DNA from: Lentzea sp. NEAU-D7
Lineage (GTDB): Bacteria > Actinomycetota > Actinomycetes > Mycobacteriales > Pseudonocardiaceae
Assembly (NCBI RefSeq): GCF_026242055.1
Contig: NZ_JAPJDL010000002.1
Location: 434,001-498,000 of the forward strand
Reading direction: 5' to 3'
Length of the DNA: 64,000 nucleotides
Every line of letters starts with the position of its first letter. The first letter of the stretch is position 1. The notes below the pieces were generated by a model, which did no database searches, had not been told where the DNA came from, and saw only the letters and a program-made list of their open reading frames with translations. The position numbers and the translations under genes are program-made. This document shows, in pieces, positions 1 to 8,945 of this stretch.

Positions 1-2098
1 TACCCGGCTGATCGAGGACCTGACGACGAACTGGGGCATGCGGGTCGACGACATCATCGTCGACTGCCTGACGTTCCCGATCTCCACCGGCCAGGAGGAG
101 GTGCGCCGCGACGCCGTCGAGACGATCGAGGCGATCCGCGAGCTCAAGCGCCGTTATCCGGACGTGCAGACGACTCTGGGCCTGTCGAACGTCTCCTTCG
201 GACTCAACCCGGCCGCGCGTCAGGTGCTGAACTCCGTGTTCCTGCACGAATGCGTGCAGGCGGGCCTCGACACCGCGATCGTGCACGCCTCCAAGATCGT
301 GCCGATGGCGCGCATCCCCGACGAGCAGCGCGCGGTGGCGCTGGACCTGGTCTACGACCGCCGCCGCGAGGGCTACGACCCGCTGCAGAAGCTCATGGAG
401 CTGTTCGAGGGCGTCACCACGAAGTCGAACTCCGCTTCGCGCGCCGAGGAACTGGCCGCGCTGCCGCTGTTCGAACGGCTGCAGCGCCGGATCGTCGACG
501 GCGAGCGCAACGGCCTGGAAGCCGACCTGGACGCCGCGCTGGACGAGCGGCCCGCGTTGCAGATCATCAACGACACGTTGCTCGCCGGCATGAAGACCGT
601 GGGCGAACTGTTCGGCTCCGGCCAGATGCAGCTGCCGTTCGTGCTGCAGTCCGCCGAGGTCATGAAGGCCGCCGTCGCCCACCTCGAACCGCACATGGAG
701 CGGTCCGAGGACGACGCTGCCGGGGGCAAGGGCCGGATCGTGCTCGCCACCGTGAAGGGCGACGTCCACGACATCGGCAAGAACCTCGTCGACATCATCC
801 TGTCCAACAACGGCTACGAGGTCGTGAACATCGGCATCAAACAGCCGATCAACACGATCCTGGAGGCCGCGGAGGAGCACCGCGCGGACGCGATCGGCAT
901 GTCCGGCCTGCTGGTCAAGTCGACCGTGATCATGAAGGAGAACCTCGAGGAGATGAACTCCCGGGGTGTCGCCGCGCGGTGGCCGGTGTTGCTGGGCGGC
1001 GCGGCGCTGACGCGCGCGTACGTCGAGAACGACCTGACGGAGATGTACTTCGGCGACGTCCGCTACGCCCGCGACGCGTTCGAGGGGCTCCGGCTGATGG
1101 ACGCGATCATGGCGGCCAAGCGCGGCGAGGCTCCTCTCGTGGACGAGGAGGCGCGAGCCAAGGCGGCGGAGCGCAAGGCCCGTCGCGAACGGTCGCTGCG
1201 CATCGCGGCGGCCCGCAAAGCCGTTGCGGCGGAAGAGGAAGTGGTGTCCGGCCGCTCCGACGTGGCGGCGGACAACCCGATCCCGGTGCCGCCGTTCTGG
1301 GGCAGCCGCGTCGTGAAGGGCATCCCGGTCGCGGACTACTCGGCGTTGCTGGACGAGCGTGCGACGTTCATGGGCCAGTGGGGCCTGAAGGGCGCGCGCG
1401 GCGGCGGCCCGACCTACGAGGAGCTGGTCGAGACCGAGGGCCGCCCGCGCCTGCGGTACTGGATGGAACGCCTTGCCACGGAAGGTGTTCTTGCCCACGC
1501 CGCCGTCGTCTACGGCTACTTCCCGTGCGTGTCGGAGGGCGAGGACCTGGTGATCCTGGAAGAGCCGTCGGCGGACTCCGCCGAGCGCTTCAGGTTCACC
1601 TTTCCGCGCCAGAAGAGGAATCGCCGTCTCTGCCTGTCCGACTTCTGGCGGGCGCGGGAGGCGGGCGAGGTCGACGTGATCGCGTTCCACCTCGTGACGA
1701 TGGGGCAGCCGATCGCCGACTACGCGGCCGAGCTGTTCGCCAAGAACGCGTATCGTGAGTACCTGGAAGTCCACGGACTGGGGGTCCAGCTCACCGAGGC
1801 GCTGGCCGAGTACTGGCACAAGCGGGTCCGCGAGGAGCTCGTGTGGCCCGCGGGCGGCACCGTCGCCGCCGAGGACCCGGCCGACGTCGAGCAGTACTTC
1901 AAACTCGGCTACCGGGGTGCGCGTTACTCGTTCGGCTACGGCGCCTGCCCCGACATGGAGGACCGCAGGCGCGTCGTCGAGCTGCTCGAGCCGTCGCGCA
2001 TCGGGGTCTCGCTGTCCGAGGAACTCCAGCTCCACCCGGAACAGTCCACCGACGCCTTCGTGGCGCACCATCCGGAGGCGAAGTACTTCAATGTCTGA
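1..2098 (+). CDS. metH: Cobalamin-dependent methionine synthase, C-terminal part (5' end outside window)
   Basis: This is the 3' portion of methionine synthase, which moves a methyl group from methyltetrahydrofolate through cobalamin to homocysteine. The frame is open from base 2, so the start lies outside the window; 698 residues are visible. In order they hold the end of the pterin-binding barrel, the B12 cap helices, the B12 domain with the DxHxxG signature GDVHDIGKN (cobalt-ligand His codon at 767-769), SGLL and LLGG, and the AdoMet reactivation domain with GYGACPDMEDR near 1935-1967. The stop overlaps the next gene by 8 bases. A cobalt uptake system under B12 control lies just downstream, which fits the cofactor need. 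Confidence 0.96.
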   Translation, partial: TRLIEDLTTNWGMRVDDIIVDCLTFPISTGQEEVRRDAVETIEAIRELKRRYPDVQTTLGLSNVSFGLNPAARQVLNSVFLHECVQAGLDTAIVHASKIVPMARIPDEQRAVALDLVYDRRREGYDPLQKLMELFEGVTTKSNSASRAEELAALPLFERLQRRIVDGERNGLEADLDAALDERPALQIINDTLLAGMKTVGELFGSGQMQLPFVLQSAEVMKAAVAHLEPHMERSEDDAAGGKGRIVLATVKGDVHDIGKNLVDIILSNNGYEVVNIGIKQPINTILEAAEEHRADAIGMSGLLVKSTVIMKENLEEMNSRGVAARWPVLLGGAALTRAYVENDLTEMYFGDVRYARDAFEGLRLMDAIMAAKRGEAPLVDEEARAKAAERKARRERSLRIAAARKAVAAEEEVVSGRSDVAADNPIPVPPFWGSRVVKGIPVADYSALLDERATFMGQWGLKGARGGGPTYEELVETEGRPRLRYWMERLATEGVLAHAAVVYGYFPCVSEGEDLVILEEPSADSAERFRFTFPRQKRNRRLCLSDFWRAREAGEVDVIAFHLVTMGQPIADYAAELFAKNAYREYLEVHGLGVQLTEALAEYWHKRVREELVWPAGGTVAAEDPADVEQYFKLGYRGARYSFGYGACPDMEDRRRVVELLEPSRIGVSLSEELQLHPEQSTDAFVAHHPEAKYFNV

Positions 2099-2762
2099 CC
2101 TGGCTGTGCCTGAACTTCACGGGGTCCTGTGGGACATGGACGGCACGCTGCTGGACTCCGAGAAGCTGTGGGACATCCCGCTCTACGAGTACGCGGAGAA
2201 GCTCGGCGGTGTGTTGTCGCTGGAGACCCGCGAGCGCATGGTCGGCAGCAACGTGCCCACCACGATGCAGCTGCTGTTCGCCGACGTCGGCATCGAGCCC
2301 ACCGAGGCGGACATGGCCGACGGCGCCGCGTGGATCTCGCGCCGCACCGAGGAGGTGTTCCGCGCCGGTCTGCCGTGGCGTCCGGGCGCGCAGGAGGCGT
2401 TGAAGGCGGTCCGTGCGTCGGGCGTGCCGATGGCTCTCGTGACTTCGACCGAGCGCTCGCTGACCGAAGTGGCACTGGACACGATCGGGCGTGACCTGTT
2501 CGACGTGACCGTGTGCGGCGACGAGGTGGACGGCCTGAACAAGCCGCTGCCCGAGCCCTATCTGAAGGCGGCGCGACTGCTGGGCGTGGACGCGGCGCGT
2601 TGCGTGGCGATCGAGGACTCTCCGACCGGTGTCGCGGCCGCTGTGGCCGCCGGGTGCACTGTGCTGGTCGTGCCGTGTGACGTGGAAGTGCCGACGGGGG
2701 AGCGGCGGGTGTTCCGCGACTCCCTCGTCGGCGTCGACCTGGACGTGCTGAAGGCGCTCTAG
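2091..2762 (+). CDS. HAD-superfamily phosphatase/phosphoglucomutase-like hydrolase
   Basis: A 223-residue HAD subfamily IA hydrolase, probably a small-metabolite phosphatase. All four motifs are present: DMDGTLLDS at residues 15-23 (nucleophile Asp15, acid/base Asp17), the Ser/Thr motif in LVTSTER, the Lys in GLNKPLPEPY, and the metal-binding acidic motif AIEDSPTG. The cap domain lies between motifs I and II. The ATG at 2091 overlaps the metH stop (ATGTCTGA), indicating translational coupling; the frame is open further upstream but only in metH's shadow. A HAD gene directly after metH is a conserved actinobacterial pairing. The substrate cannot be told from sequence. It meets convergent cbtA with a 4-base overlap. 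Confidence 0.9.
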   Translation: MSDLAVPELHGVLWDMDGTLLDSEKLWDIPLYEYAEKLGGVLSLETRERMVGSNVPTTMQLLFADVGIEPTEADMADGAAWISRRTEEVFRAGLPWRPGAQEALKAVRASGVPMALVTSTERSLTEVALDTIGRDLFDVTVCGDEVDGLNKPLPEPYLKAARLLGVDAARCVAIEDSPTGVAAAVAAGCTVLVVPCDVEVPTGERRVFRDSLVGVDLDVLKAL

Positions 2763-3514
2763 ACAGAGGCCTCGGTCACGCGTGCTTTCGCCTTGCGCGT
2801 GGCCGGGTCGATCAGCAGGCCGAACACCACGCCGATGCCGACGTAGAGCGTGGCGAGCTGGGCGAGCGAGCTGAGGCGGAACTGCCACAGCACGTTCACC
2901 GGCATGTCCGCGGGGATCGTGTCCGGCGGCGCGGGGAACGCCAGCAGCACCACCGCGGTGGCCGCGGCCACCGCGAGGAGCACGGCTGTCGTGCGCACCG
3001 GCTGCGACTGTGCGCGCAGCTGCTCGGCGAGCCAGCTCGCGGCCCACACGATCACGAGACCGGCCACCACCACGCCGAGGTAGAGCGCGGTCCGGTAGTT
3101 CACCGTCTCCGGGTCGCCCACGGCGGGCGGGTTGGCGGGGTACTTGAGCCACGGCAGCAGCGCCACGGCGCCGAACACCGCGGCACCGAACGCGAAGCTG
3201 CGGCTGAACGGCGTGCTGCCGGTGAACCAGCGCTTCGACAGCGCGTAGGCCGTGGCGAACACCAGGCCGACCGCGATGCCGACGATCACCACGCCGAGCA
3301 TGCCGCCCACGACCTGGGCGCCACGGCCGACCAGCTCTTCCCCGCCACCGTGCGAGTGGCCGGCTTCCTCACCGGCGGGTGCCCGTGCCTCCTCGACCGC
3401 GAGCGCGGCACGAATCGGGATCTCGGTCACCAGGAGCTGCACCAGCGCGGAGGCGACACCGGCGACACCGCCGGCCGCGACTCCGCGCAGCGCCAGAGAC
3501 TTGTACGTCGTCAT
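2759..3514 (-). CDS. cbtA: CbtA-family cobalt transporter subunit
   Basis: A 251-residue integral membrane protein with about five to six hydrophobic segments and a His-containing loop (AGHSHGGGEE) between the first two, typical of the CbtA family found beside CbtB and behind cobalamin riboswitches. It is proposed to import cobalt for B12 synthesis. The N-terminus GVAAGGVAGVASALVQLLV resembles the family's first helix. It lies 22 bases downstream of cbtB on the same strand, so the two form one transcript under the riboswitch upstream of cbtB. Assignment rests on topology, the His loop and the neighbourhood. Confidence 0.88.
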   Translation of the reverse strand: MTTYKSLALRGVAAGGVAGVASALVQLLVTEIPIRAALAVEEARAPAGEEAGHSHGGGEELVGRGAQVVGGMLGVVIVGIAVGLVFATAYALSKRWFTGSTPFSRSFAFGAAVFGAVALLPWLKYPANPPAVGDPETVNYRTALYLGVVVAGLVIVWAASWLAEQLRAQSQPVRTTAVLLAVAAATAVVLLAFPAPPDTIPADMPVNVLWQFRLSSLAQLATLYVGIGVVFGLLIDPATRKAKARVTEASV

Positions 3515-3536
3515 GTGCCTGATCCGGGGAATCGGA

Positions 3537-3725
3537 TCAGTGGCACGGAACGCCGAGCGCGTGGCGCCCGTCGTGGAAGAACTCGTGCAGCAACTCGGAA
3601 CCCGCGCCGAGCGCGAGGCCGTTCTCCTGCAGGACCAGGTAGGTGACGATCAGGCCGAGCACTGAGACGGCGAAGGCCCATTTGGGCACGCGGACGGCGG
3701 ACAGGCTTGCTGCGGGGCTCGTCAT
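3537..3725 (-). CDS. cbtB: CbtB-family cobalt transporter small subunit
   Basis: A 62-residue single-span membrane protein. One hydrophobic helix (about residues 16-34) is followed by a C-terminal metal-binding tail HEFFHDGRHALGVPCH, the hallmark of CbtB. The start is put at the ATG at 3725 because a strong GGAGGAG ribosome site stands 6 bases before it; an in-frame ATG at 3740 would add five residues but has no comparable site and would include this Shine-Dalgarno. It precedes cbtA and is the first gene after the cobalamin riboswitch. Expression should fall when adenosylcobalamin is plentiful. Confidence 0.9.
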   Translation of the reverse strand: MTSPAASLSAVRVPKWAFAVSVLGLIVTYLVLQENGLALGAGSELLHEFFHDGRHALGVPCH

Positions 3726-3770
3726 GACGGGCTCCTCCATACCTCGTGGAAGGTCAACTCTCCTTGCGGC

Positions 3771-3920
3771 GCCGCAGCCGGTCTCCTGACTCCCGGATCA
3801 ACGCTGCCCCCGCGTCTTCCCAGTCCCGGCGGGGACCAGTGACGTGCTCGGCGGGGATCGCTTCCCGGTCACAGTGGCGAGGACCGCGCCGGATTCTCAC
3901 CGGCTTCCCGTCACTGCGGC
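3771..3920 (-). promoter_or_regulatory. Cobalamin (AdoCbl) riboswitch upstream of cbtB-cbtA
   Basis: Read on the minus strand, the segment holds the conserved core GGGAAGCCGGTGAGAATCC, the GCCACTG block, and the B12 box AGTCAGGAGACCGGCTGC near its 3' end. The outer stem P1 is seen as GCCGCAG (3914-3920) pairing with CTGCGGC (3771-3777). It ends about 46 bases before the cbtB start, so it probably controls translation or termination of cbtB-cbtA in response to B12. Confidence 0.93.
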
Positions 3921-3981
3921 GCGTGCACCGTAAGTTGATCCGCCCGTTAAGCACAACCGGCCATAAGAGTTGTTGCGTTCC

Positions 3982-4677
3982 TCACTTCACGAGTGGACAG
4001 TCACCGCACTTCCCACCTGCGGCGACGCGGTAGTAGAGACAACAGCTCCTGCGCCGGAACGCGACCTCGCCGGGAAACGTGATGAATTCTCCGGCGTGTT
4101 CGAACGGCGGCGCGCTCATGAGCCGTTCGCCGCGTTCTTCCGCTTCCTCCTCCGTGAGCATGCGTGCGCGCACAACCATTTTCAGCGCGCCCGCGATGTT
4201 CGACATCGCATTGCCCCACAGCAGCCCGCGCGCCACCGGGGTGACCTGCTGGATCGCTTCCACCACCGGTTCGAGCGCCTCGGCGGCGCCCGGACCCAGC
4301 CGGGGCTGGTCGATCCGGACGCTCAGGCCGTTCACCGGGTGGTGGTGCCACCAGAGGTTCTCCGGGCGCACGTCGATCGGGACGTTCGCGGCCGTGAGCG
4401 GGCTGAGCAGCCGTGCGGTGTAGCTGAGGAAGAACAGGCTGGCCGCGACGCGTGGTTCGCCGGCTTCGTACCGGGTCGCGACGGCGTCGATCGTGGTCTT
4501 GAGCGCCGGGCCCTCCAGCAGCGCCGTTCCCGGCAGCCACGACTCGTCCGGACGGCCCACGTCGAGGGCGAAGAACGGGTTGATCCCGCGCACCCGGCGC
4601 AGCGCTTCGAGAACCTCGGCGAACTCAGACACGAAGTTCACGCTACCGAGTGTCCGTGCAGGACAGATCACGTCCAT
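3982..4677 (-). CDS. FhuF-like (2Fe-2S) ferric iron reductase family protein
   Basis: A 231-residue protein whose C-terminus reads [20 protein letters not shown]. The CC-x10-C-x2-C arrangement is the 2Fe-2S binding pattern of FhuF-type siderophore ferric reductases. The central part ([15 protein letters not shown]) also matches the actinobacterial IucA/IucC-FhuF-like group. It probably acts in the cytoplasm releasing iron from imported siderophores, but no siderophore genes are adjacent. It is divergent from hisE and is followed on its own strand by the B12 riboswitch. The first ATG at 4677 is used; a later start is possible since the first 15 residues look unconserved. Confidence 0.75.
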   Translation of the reverse strand: MDVICPARTLGSVNFVSEFAEVLEALRRVRGINPFFALDVGRPDESWLPGTALLEGPALKTTIDAVATRYEAGEPRVAASLFFLSYTARLLSPLTAANVPIDVRPENLWWHHHPVNGLSVRIDQPRLGPGAAEALEPVVEAIQQVTPVARGLLWGNAMSNIAGALKMVVRARMLTEEEAEERGERLMSAPPFEHAGEFITFPGEVAFRRRSCCLYYRVAAGGKCGDCPLVK

Positions 4678-4739
4678 GGCCTGGGACAGATGCGACCGCG
4701 GTGTGGACGGGGGTCGCCGGGATGGGAGGATGTCGTGCC

Positions 4740-5003
4740 GTGAAGACCTTCGACTCCCTGTTCGCAGAACTGACCGAACGAGCCGCCACCAAGCCGGAGG
4801 GTTCCGGCACCGTCGCCGCGCTCGAGGCCGGGGTCCATGCGCAGGGGAAGAAGGTCCTGGAGGAGGCGGGCGAGGTCTGGATCGCCGCCGAGTACGAGTC
4901 CGACGAGAAGCTCTCCGAAGAGATCTCGCAGCTGCTCTACCGCCTCCAGGTGCTCATGCTCGGCCGTGGCCTCACCCTCGAAGACGTCTACAAGTACCTC
5001 TGA
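4740..5003 (+). CDS. hisE: Phosphoribosyl-ATP pyrophosphatase
   Basis: An 87-residue MazG-like enzyme hydrolysing phosphoribosyl-ATP to phosphoribosyl-AMP in histidine synthesis. The family helix [13 protein letters not shown] followed by [14 protein letters not shown] carries the acidic metal-binding residues. The GTG at 4740 is chosen because GGGAGGA ends 9 bases earlier and the product starts [11 protein letters not shown] like other actinobacterial HisE proteins; a longer open frame to an ATG at 4650 has no such support. hisG follows after 14 bases, the usual hisEG pair. Confidence 0.96.
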   Translation: MKTFDSLFAELTERAATKPEGSGTVAALEAGVHAQGKKVLEEAGEVWIAAEYESDEKLSEEISQLLYRLQVLMLGRGLTLEDVYKYL

Positions 5004-5017
5004 CGGAAGACTTCCAC

Positions 5018-5878
5018 ATGCTGCGCGTTGCAGTCCCGAACAAGGGCGCGCTCGCTGAACGCGCCTCCGCCATGCTCACCGAGGCCGGGTACCGGCAGCG
5101 GCACGAGCCGCGCGACCTGACCGTGCTCGACAACAACAACGAGGTCGAGTTCTTCTTCCTGCGTCCCAAGGACATCGCGATCTACGTGGCGTCCGGCGAC
5201 CTCGACCTCGGCATCACCGGCCGCGACCTGGCCGCCGACTCGGGCGCCGACGACAACGGCTCGTCCGTCGAGGAGCTGCTCGCGCTGGGCTTCGGCTCGT
5301 CGACCTTCCGCTACGCCGGGCCTCGCGGCACGGACTGGAAGGTCTCCGACCTCGAAGGCAAGCGCCTCGCCACGGCGTACCCGAAGCTCGTGGGCCGCGA
5401 CCTCAAGGCCCGCGGCATCACCGCCAAGGTGATCCGTCTCGACGGCGCCGTGGAGATCTCGATCCAGCTGGGCGTGGCCGACCTGATCGCCGACGTGGTG
5501 GGCTCCGGCCGCACCCTGCGCCAGCACGACCTGGTGGCGTTCGGCGAGCCGATCTGCGAGTCGGAGGCGGTCCTCATCCACCGCAACGGCTCGGAGCTCA
5601 CGGCAGCCAAGAAGCAGCTGACGGCCCGTCTGCAGGGCGTCGTGTTCGCGCAGCAGTACCTGATGCTCGACTACGACTGCCCGCGTTCGCTCCTCGACGC
5701 CGCGATCGCGCTGACCCCGGGCCTGGAGTCGCCGACGGTCGCGCCGCTGGCCAACCCGGACTGGGCGGCCGTGCGGGCGATGGTGTCGCGCAAGGAGGCG
5801 AACAAGGTGATGGACGAGCTGGCCGCGATCGGCGCCAAGGCCGTGCTGGCCTCGGACATCAGGTTCTGCCGGCTGTGA
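5018..5878 (+). CDS. hisG: ATP phosphoribosyltransferase, long form
   Basis: A 286-residue HisG carrying out the first, feedback-inhibited step of histidine synthesis (ATP + PRPP). The start [16 protein letters not shown], the core [11 protein letters not shown] and the PRPP-loop region [13 protein letters not shown] are all present. The length and the C-terminal ACT-like domain (about residues 210-286) mark the long form, so it should be a histidine-inhibited hexamer that needs no HisZ. It is co-transcribed with hisE, and its stop overlaps the next start by four bases (GTGA). Confidence 0.97.
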   Translation: MLRVAVPNKGALAERASAMLTEAGYRQRHEPRDLTVLDNNNEVEFFFLRPKDIAIYVASGDLDLGITGRDLAADSGADDNGSSVEELLALGFGSSTFRYAGPRGTDWKVSDLEGKRLATAYPKLVGRDLKARGITAKVIRLDGAVEISIQLGVADLIADVVGSGRTLRQHDLVAFGEPICESEAVLIHRNGSELTAAKKQLTARLQGVVFAQQYLMLDYDCPRSLLDAAIALTPGLESPTVAPLANPDWAAVRAMVSRKEANKVMDELAAIGAKAVLASDIRFCRL

Positions 5879-6186
5879 TCACCGAGCACGCCCTGCTGGA
5901 CGTGCTGCCGGGGTGTGCCGAGGAGTTCGAGTGGGCGTTCGGCGAGGCGCGGGAGCTGATCTCCGCCTCGCCGGGCTTCCGCGGCCTCGAACTGCTGCGC
6001 TGCCTGGAGACGCCGTCGCGCTACCTGCTGCTCGTGCGCTGGGACACGGTCGAGTCGCACACGGTGGGCTTCCGGCAGGGGCCCTCGTACGAGCGGTGGT
6101 CGGCCCTGCTGCACCGCTTCTACTCGCCGTTCCCGGTCGTGTCCCACTTCGAGAGCGCACTGAGCACCTCTTCGTCCGTGGTCTGA
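5875..6186 (+). CDS. Antibiotic biosynthesis monooxygenase (ABM) domain protein
   Basis: A 103-residue single-domain protein of the dimeric ferredoxin-like alpha/beta-barrel (ABM) fold. The N-terminal strand [12 protein letters not shown], the central [26 protein letters not shown] and the terminal SHFESAL match the family. Its GTG overlaps the hisG stop (GTGA), so it is probably translated with hisEG. The family includes quinol oxygenases, heme-degrading enzymes and proteins of unknown role; the substrate is unknown. Its last 67 bases overlap the convergent phosphoribosyltransferase, unusual but both ends look coding. Confidence 0.8.
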   Translation: MITEHALLDVLPGCAEEFEWAFGEARELISASPGFRGLELLRCLETPSRYLLLVRWDTVESHTVGFRQGPSYERWSALLHRFYSPFPVVSHFESALSTSSSVV

Positions 6187-6761
6187 TCGAAGCTCTCGTA
6201 CCAGCGGCTCACGGCCTGGAAGCGCTTCGGCGTGAGGACCGCGACCACCCTGGTCCTGAAGGTGTCGAGGGACTCCCTCGCGGCCACCGGGACGGCCAGC
6301 GTGACACTCCTCGGTGCGCGCTGGGCGATCCAGTGGAGCGCCGCTCTGGCGGTGACGCCGGTGGCCAGGCCGTCGTCCACGAGGATCACGTCGCGGTCCC
6401 TGACGACGAGCGGTCTGTCGCCGCGGTAGAGGGTCGTGCGCCTCCGGGCTTCGGCGCGTTCCTCGTCGCAGGTGCGGCCCAGCTGCTCCTCGGTGAGGTT
6501 CAGGGCCCTGAGCACCCTCGGGTCGTAGATGGGCTCGCTGTCCGCGGTGACGGCGCCGACGCCGTACTCCGGGTGGCCCGGGGCGCCGATCTTGCGCGCC
6601 ACGACGACGTCCAGTTCGGCGTTGAGGTGTTCCGCGATCTCCTTGGCCACCGGGACGCCGCCACGCGGGAGGCCGAGGACCAGCGGGTCGTGCCACGGGA
6701 GGTCCGCGAGTCGCGCTGCGAGGGCGCGGCCCGCTTCCTGCCGGTTCGTGAACCTCTTCAC
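6120..6761 (-). CDS. Type I phosphoribosyltransferase domain protein
   Basis: A 213-residue protein with the PRPP-binding loop VILVDDGLATGVTARAAL and an N-terminal LGLPRGGVPVAKEIA motif, typical of the orphan phosphoribosyltransferases common in actinomycetes. The GTG at 6761 is chosen because KRFTNRQEAGRALA is where family similarity begins; the open frame upstream is arginine-rich and looks non-coding. It may act on a nucleobase, or be a regulator; nothing in sequence decides. It converges with and overlaps the ABM gene. Confidence 0.82.
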   Translation of the reverse strand: MKRFTNRQEAGRALAARLADLPWHDPLVLGLPRGGVPVAKEIAEHLNAELDVVVARKIGAPGHPEYGVGAVTADSEPIYDPRVLRALNLTEEQLGRTCDEERAEARRRTTLYRGDRPLVVRDRDVILVDDGLATGVTARAALHWIAQRAPRSVTLAVPVAARESLDTFRTRVVAVLTPKRFQAVSRWYESFDQTTDEEVLSALSKWDTTGNGE

Positions 6762-6790
6762 AGTCCCGCTGACGCTACGCGCCTGCGGGC

Positions 6791-7006
6791 TCACCCGGCC
6801 AGGCCGATGACGTCGGTGATCGCGACGCGTTCGTGCCGGCCGAAGTGCGCGCGGAACTCGATCCACGTGTGGCCGGCCTGGCTGCAACCGAACAGGACGC
6901 CGTTCGCCGCGTTCCGGCAGGGCAGGCCCTGCCTCGTTGCCACCGAGCACCTGACAGGGAAGAGCAGGGCGCCCACCAGGCACGCCGTCACCACGGCTGC
7001 CCGCAC
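6791..7006 (-). CDS. Small cysteine-containing protein with N-terminal hydrophobic segment
   Basis: A 71-residue product not assigned to a family. The N-terminus has a short hydrophobic stretch (AAVVTACLVGALLF), and the remainder holds three cysteines and RNAANGVLFGCSQAGHTW. The GTG start has only a weak ribosome site. It lies 29 bases upstream of the phosphoribosyltransferase on the same strand and could be co-transcribed. It may be a small secreted or membrane-linked protein; the call rests mainly on frame and position, so confidence is modest. Confidence 0.45.
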   Translation of the reverse strand: MRAAVVTACLVGALLFPVRCSVATRQGLPCRNAANGVLFGCSQAGHTWIEFRAHFGRHERVAITDVIGLAG

Positions 7007-7108
7007 GGGTGCGGCGGTAGAGCCCGGCAGAGGGACGAGGGATCGCGGGGCGTTGCGATCACCGGAGTTGCTGGTGCGGCTGCGACTCCTGTCGTGCCCT
7101 GTGGGACA

Positions 7109-7879
7109 TCAGCGTTCGCGGACGAACAGCGCCTGCGCCGTCGCGCCCACCGGCCCGGCCACGTCGTGCACCACGCTGGTCGCGAGCCCGACGCCGTCCG
7201 GCCCGATGGTCGTCCGCGCGTCCATCCCGACCCACTCGCCGACGGGGCGGCGGTGCAGGTGCACGGTCAGGTCGGTGTTGATGGCGTACCACTTGCGAAT
7301 GTCCACACGGGACGAGACGCCGCTCGCCGAGTCGACCACGGAGAACAGCAGCTCCTCCGGTGACGGCTCGGATCCCTCGACCACGGCCACGCGCGGGCGG
7401 GCCCACACCTGTGCGTCGCCCGGTGTGAAGATGCCGCCCGACACGGAAAGCCACTCGACGGCGGCCAGGTAACCGCCACCCCAGTGCTCGGGGACCTCCA
7501 TCGGCACGGCGGACTCCGGCGGTGCCAGCGCGGGGACCTCGCCGCCCGCCACCGAAGTCGTGTCCGAGCCGACGATGCGCCACGCGCGCGCCGTGAGCAC
7601 GGTGCGGCCTTCGTGGGACAGCGACGCCGCCAGCAGCTCGACCGAGCGGCCGGGGCGTTCGACGGAGGTGGACACCGTCAGGTCGGCCACCGGGACGGGC
7701 CCGAGCACCTCGAACGTGACGCGCGCCAGCGCCGACGACGAGTTGCCCAGCGCCAGCAACGACCGCACCAGCAACGCCGAGGGCGGGCCGAGGTGCTGGC
7801 TGTCCGGGCCCCACGGGCCGACGGTGTGCTCGGTGGAGCGGAACGTGGCCTCGTCCAGCGGCAGGTAGAAGGCCGGCAT
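7109..7879 (-). CDS. Thioesterase family (double hotdog) protein
   Basis: A 256-residue acyl-CoA thioesterase-like protein with two hotdog halves: residues about 1-120 (GPPSALLVRSLLAL, RVTFEVLGPVPVADL) and 130-256 (WYAINTDLTVHLHRRPVGEW, ending in GVGLATSVVHDVAG). This is the TesB-like arrangement common in actinobacteria. It is coupled to the nuclease gene upstream by an ATGA overlap at 7879. The substrate is not predictable. The frame is open upstream, but that part is a shadow of the nuclease gene. Confidence 0.85.
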   Translation of the reverse strand: MPAFYLPLDEATFRSTEHTVGPWGPDSQHLGPPSALLVRSLLALGNSSSALARVTFEVLGPVPVADLTVSTSVERPGRSVELLAASLSHEGRTVLTARAWRIVGSDTTSVAGGEVPALAPPESAVPMEVPEHWGGGYLAAVEWLSVSGGIFTPGDAQVWARPRVAVVEGSEPSPEELLFSVVDSASGVSSRVDIRKWYAINTDLTVHLHRRPVGEWVGMDARTTIGPDGVGLATSVVHDVAGPVGATAQALFVRER

Positions 7880-8724
7880 CAGTCGCGGTCCTGCAGCGGC
7901 TCGGTGTCGTCCGGCTCCGGCCAGCCCGGGTAGGGCGGCGGAGTGCCGTCGAACGCCGGGCAGAAGGCCTTGTGGTCGCAGTAGTCGCACAGGCGGCTGG
8001 GGTTGGGGCGGAAGTCGCCCGTCGGCGCGGCCCGCATGATCGCCTGCCAGATCGCGTCGAGGGTGCGCTCGAAGCGGGCCAGTTCGGACTCGTCCGGCGT
8101 GTAGGCGAGGGCCTGGCGGTCGGCGAGGTACATCAGGCGCAGCTGGCGGGGGACGACGCCGCGCAGCTTCCACAGCACCAGGGCGTAGAACTTCATCTGG
8201 AACAACGCCTTCGCCTCGCCCACCTGACGGGGCGCCGCGCCGGTCTTGTAGTCCACGACGCGGATCTCCCCCGTCGGGGCCACGTCCACCCGGTCGATGT
8301 AGCCGCGCAGCAGCACACCGGACGGCAGCTCGGACTCCACCAGCAGCTCGCGCGACTCCGGCTCCAGGCGACGCGGGTCCTCCAGGCCGAAGTAGCCGTC
8401 GAGCAGCTTCGTGGCGGACTCCAGCCACTCCGCCTCCTCCTCGCTGCCCTCGACCTCGAACAACGTCGCGAACTCGGGGCGCTCGGCCTTCACGCGCTCC
8501 CAGGCCGGCGCGATCATCGACCGCGCGCGGTCGGGCACCCGCTCGGCCGCGGGCAGTGCGAACAGGTCTTCCAGCACCGCGTGCACCACCGTGCCGCGCA
8601 CCTGCGCCTTCGTCGGCCTCTCCGGCAGCCGGTCGACCGCGCGGAACCGGTAGAGCAGCGGGCACTGCTTGAAGTCCCCTGCCCGGGAAGGCGAGAGCGC
8701 GGGCCTGCGCAACGTGGTGCTCAT
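7879..8724 (-). CDS. RecB-like PD-(D/E)XK nuclease with Fe-S cluster motif
   Basis: A 281-residue nuclease of the Cas4/RecB-like family (mycobacterial Rv2119 type). LSPSRAGDFKQCPLLYRFR at the N-terminus gives the first cluster Cys; the core GYIDRVDVAPTGEIRVVDYKTG carries the catalytic Asp...Asp-x-Lys; the C-terminal LCDYCDHKAFCP supplies three more Cys, implying a 4Fe-4S cluster. The ATG at 8724 is preferred over an open frame extending to 8826, because similarity starts at STTLRRPALSPSR. It sits beside the M50 protease and trmI as in mycobacteria, so it belongs to the core block. It is probably involved in DNA repair. Confidence 0.88.
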   Translation of the reverse strand: MSTTLRRPALSPSRAGDFKQCPLLYRFRAVDRLPERPTKAQVRGTVVHAVLEDLFALPAAERVPDRARSMIAPAWERVKAERPEFATLFEVEGSEEEAEWLESATKLLDGYFGLEDPRRLEPESRELLVESELPSGVLLRGYIDRVDVAPTGEIRVVDYKTGAAPRQVGEAKALFQMKFYALVLWKLRGVVPRQLRLMYLADRQALAYTPDESELARFERTLDAIWQAIMRAAPTGDFRPNPSRLCDYCDHKAFCPAFDGTPPPYPGWPEPDDTEPLQDRD

Positions 8725-8945
8725 GGTTCGCACCCTAGGACAGGGGTCTGACAATCCCGGGAGCGCCACCTGGGTACCGCCGCCCTGCGCCGCGTCGGTG
8801 CCGGTCTCGGTCCGGATGAGACGCACGTGACAGGACGGACCGCCTCACCGGCCGCGATCTCCGAAGGCGGGCGCGCGAAACAGCGCCCGCCTCGGGCGAT
8901 TCGCACCGAACCGCGAGATCACACCACCCCCTCTAGAGTGCTTCC

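Noticed and set aside
1755..2090. Upstream extension of the HAD hydrolase frame
   Set aside because: It runs inside metH and adds Ser/Arg-rich sequence; family similarity starts at the ATG at 2091.
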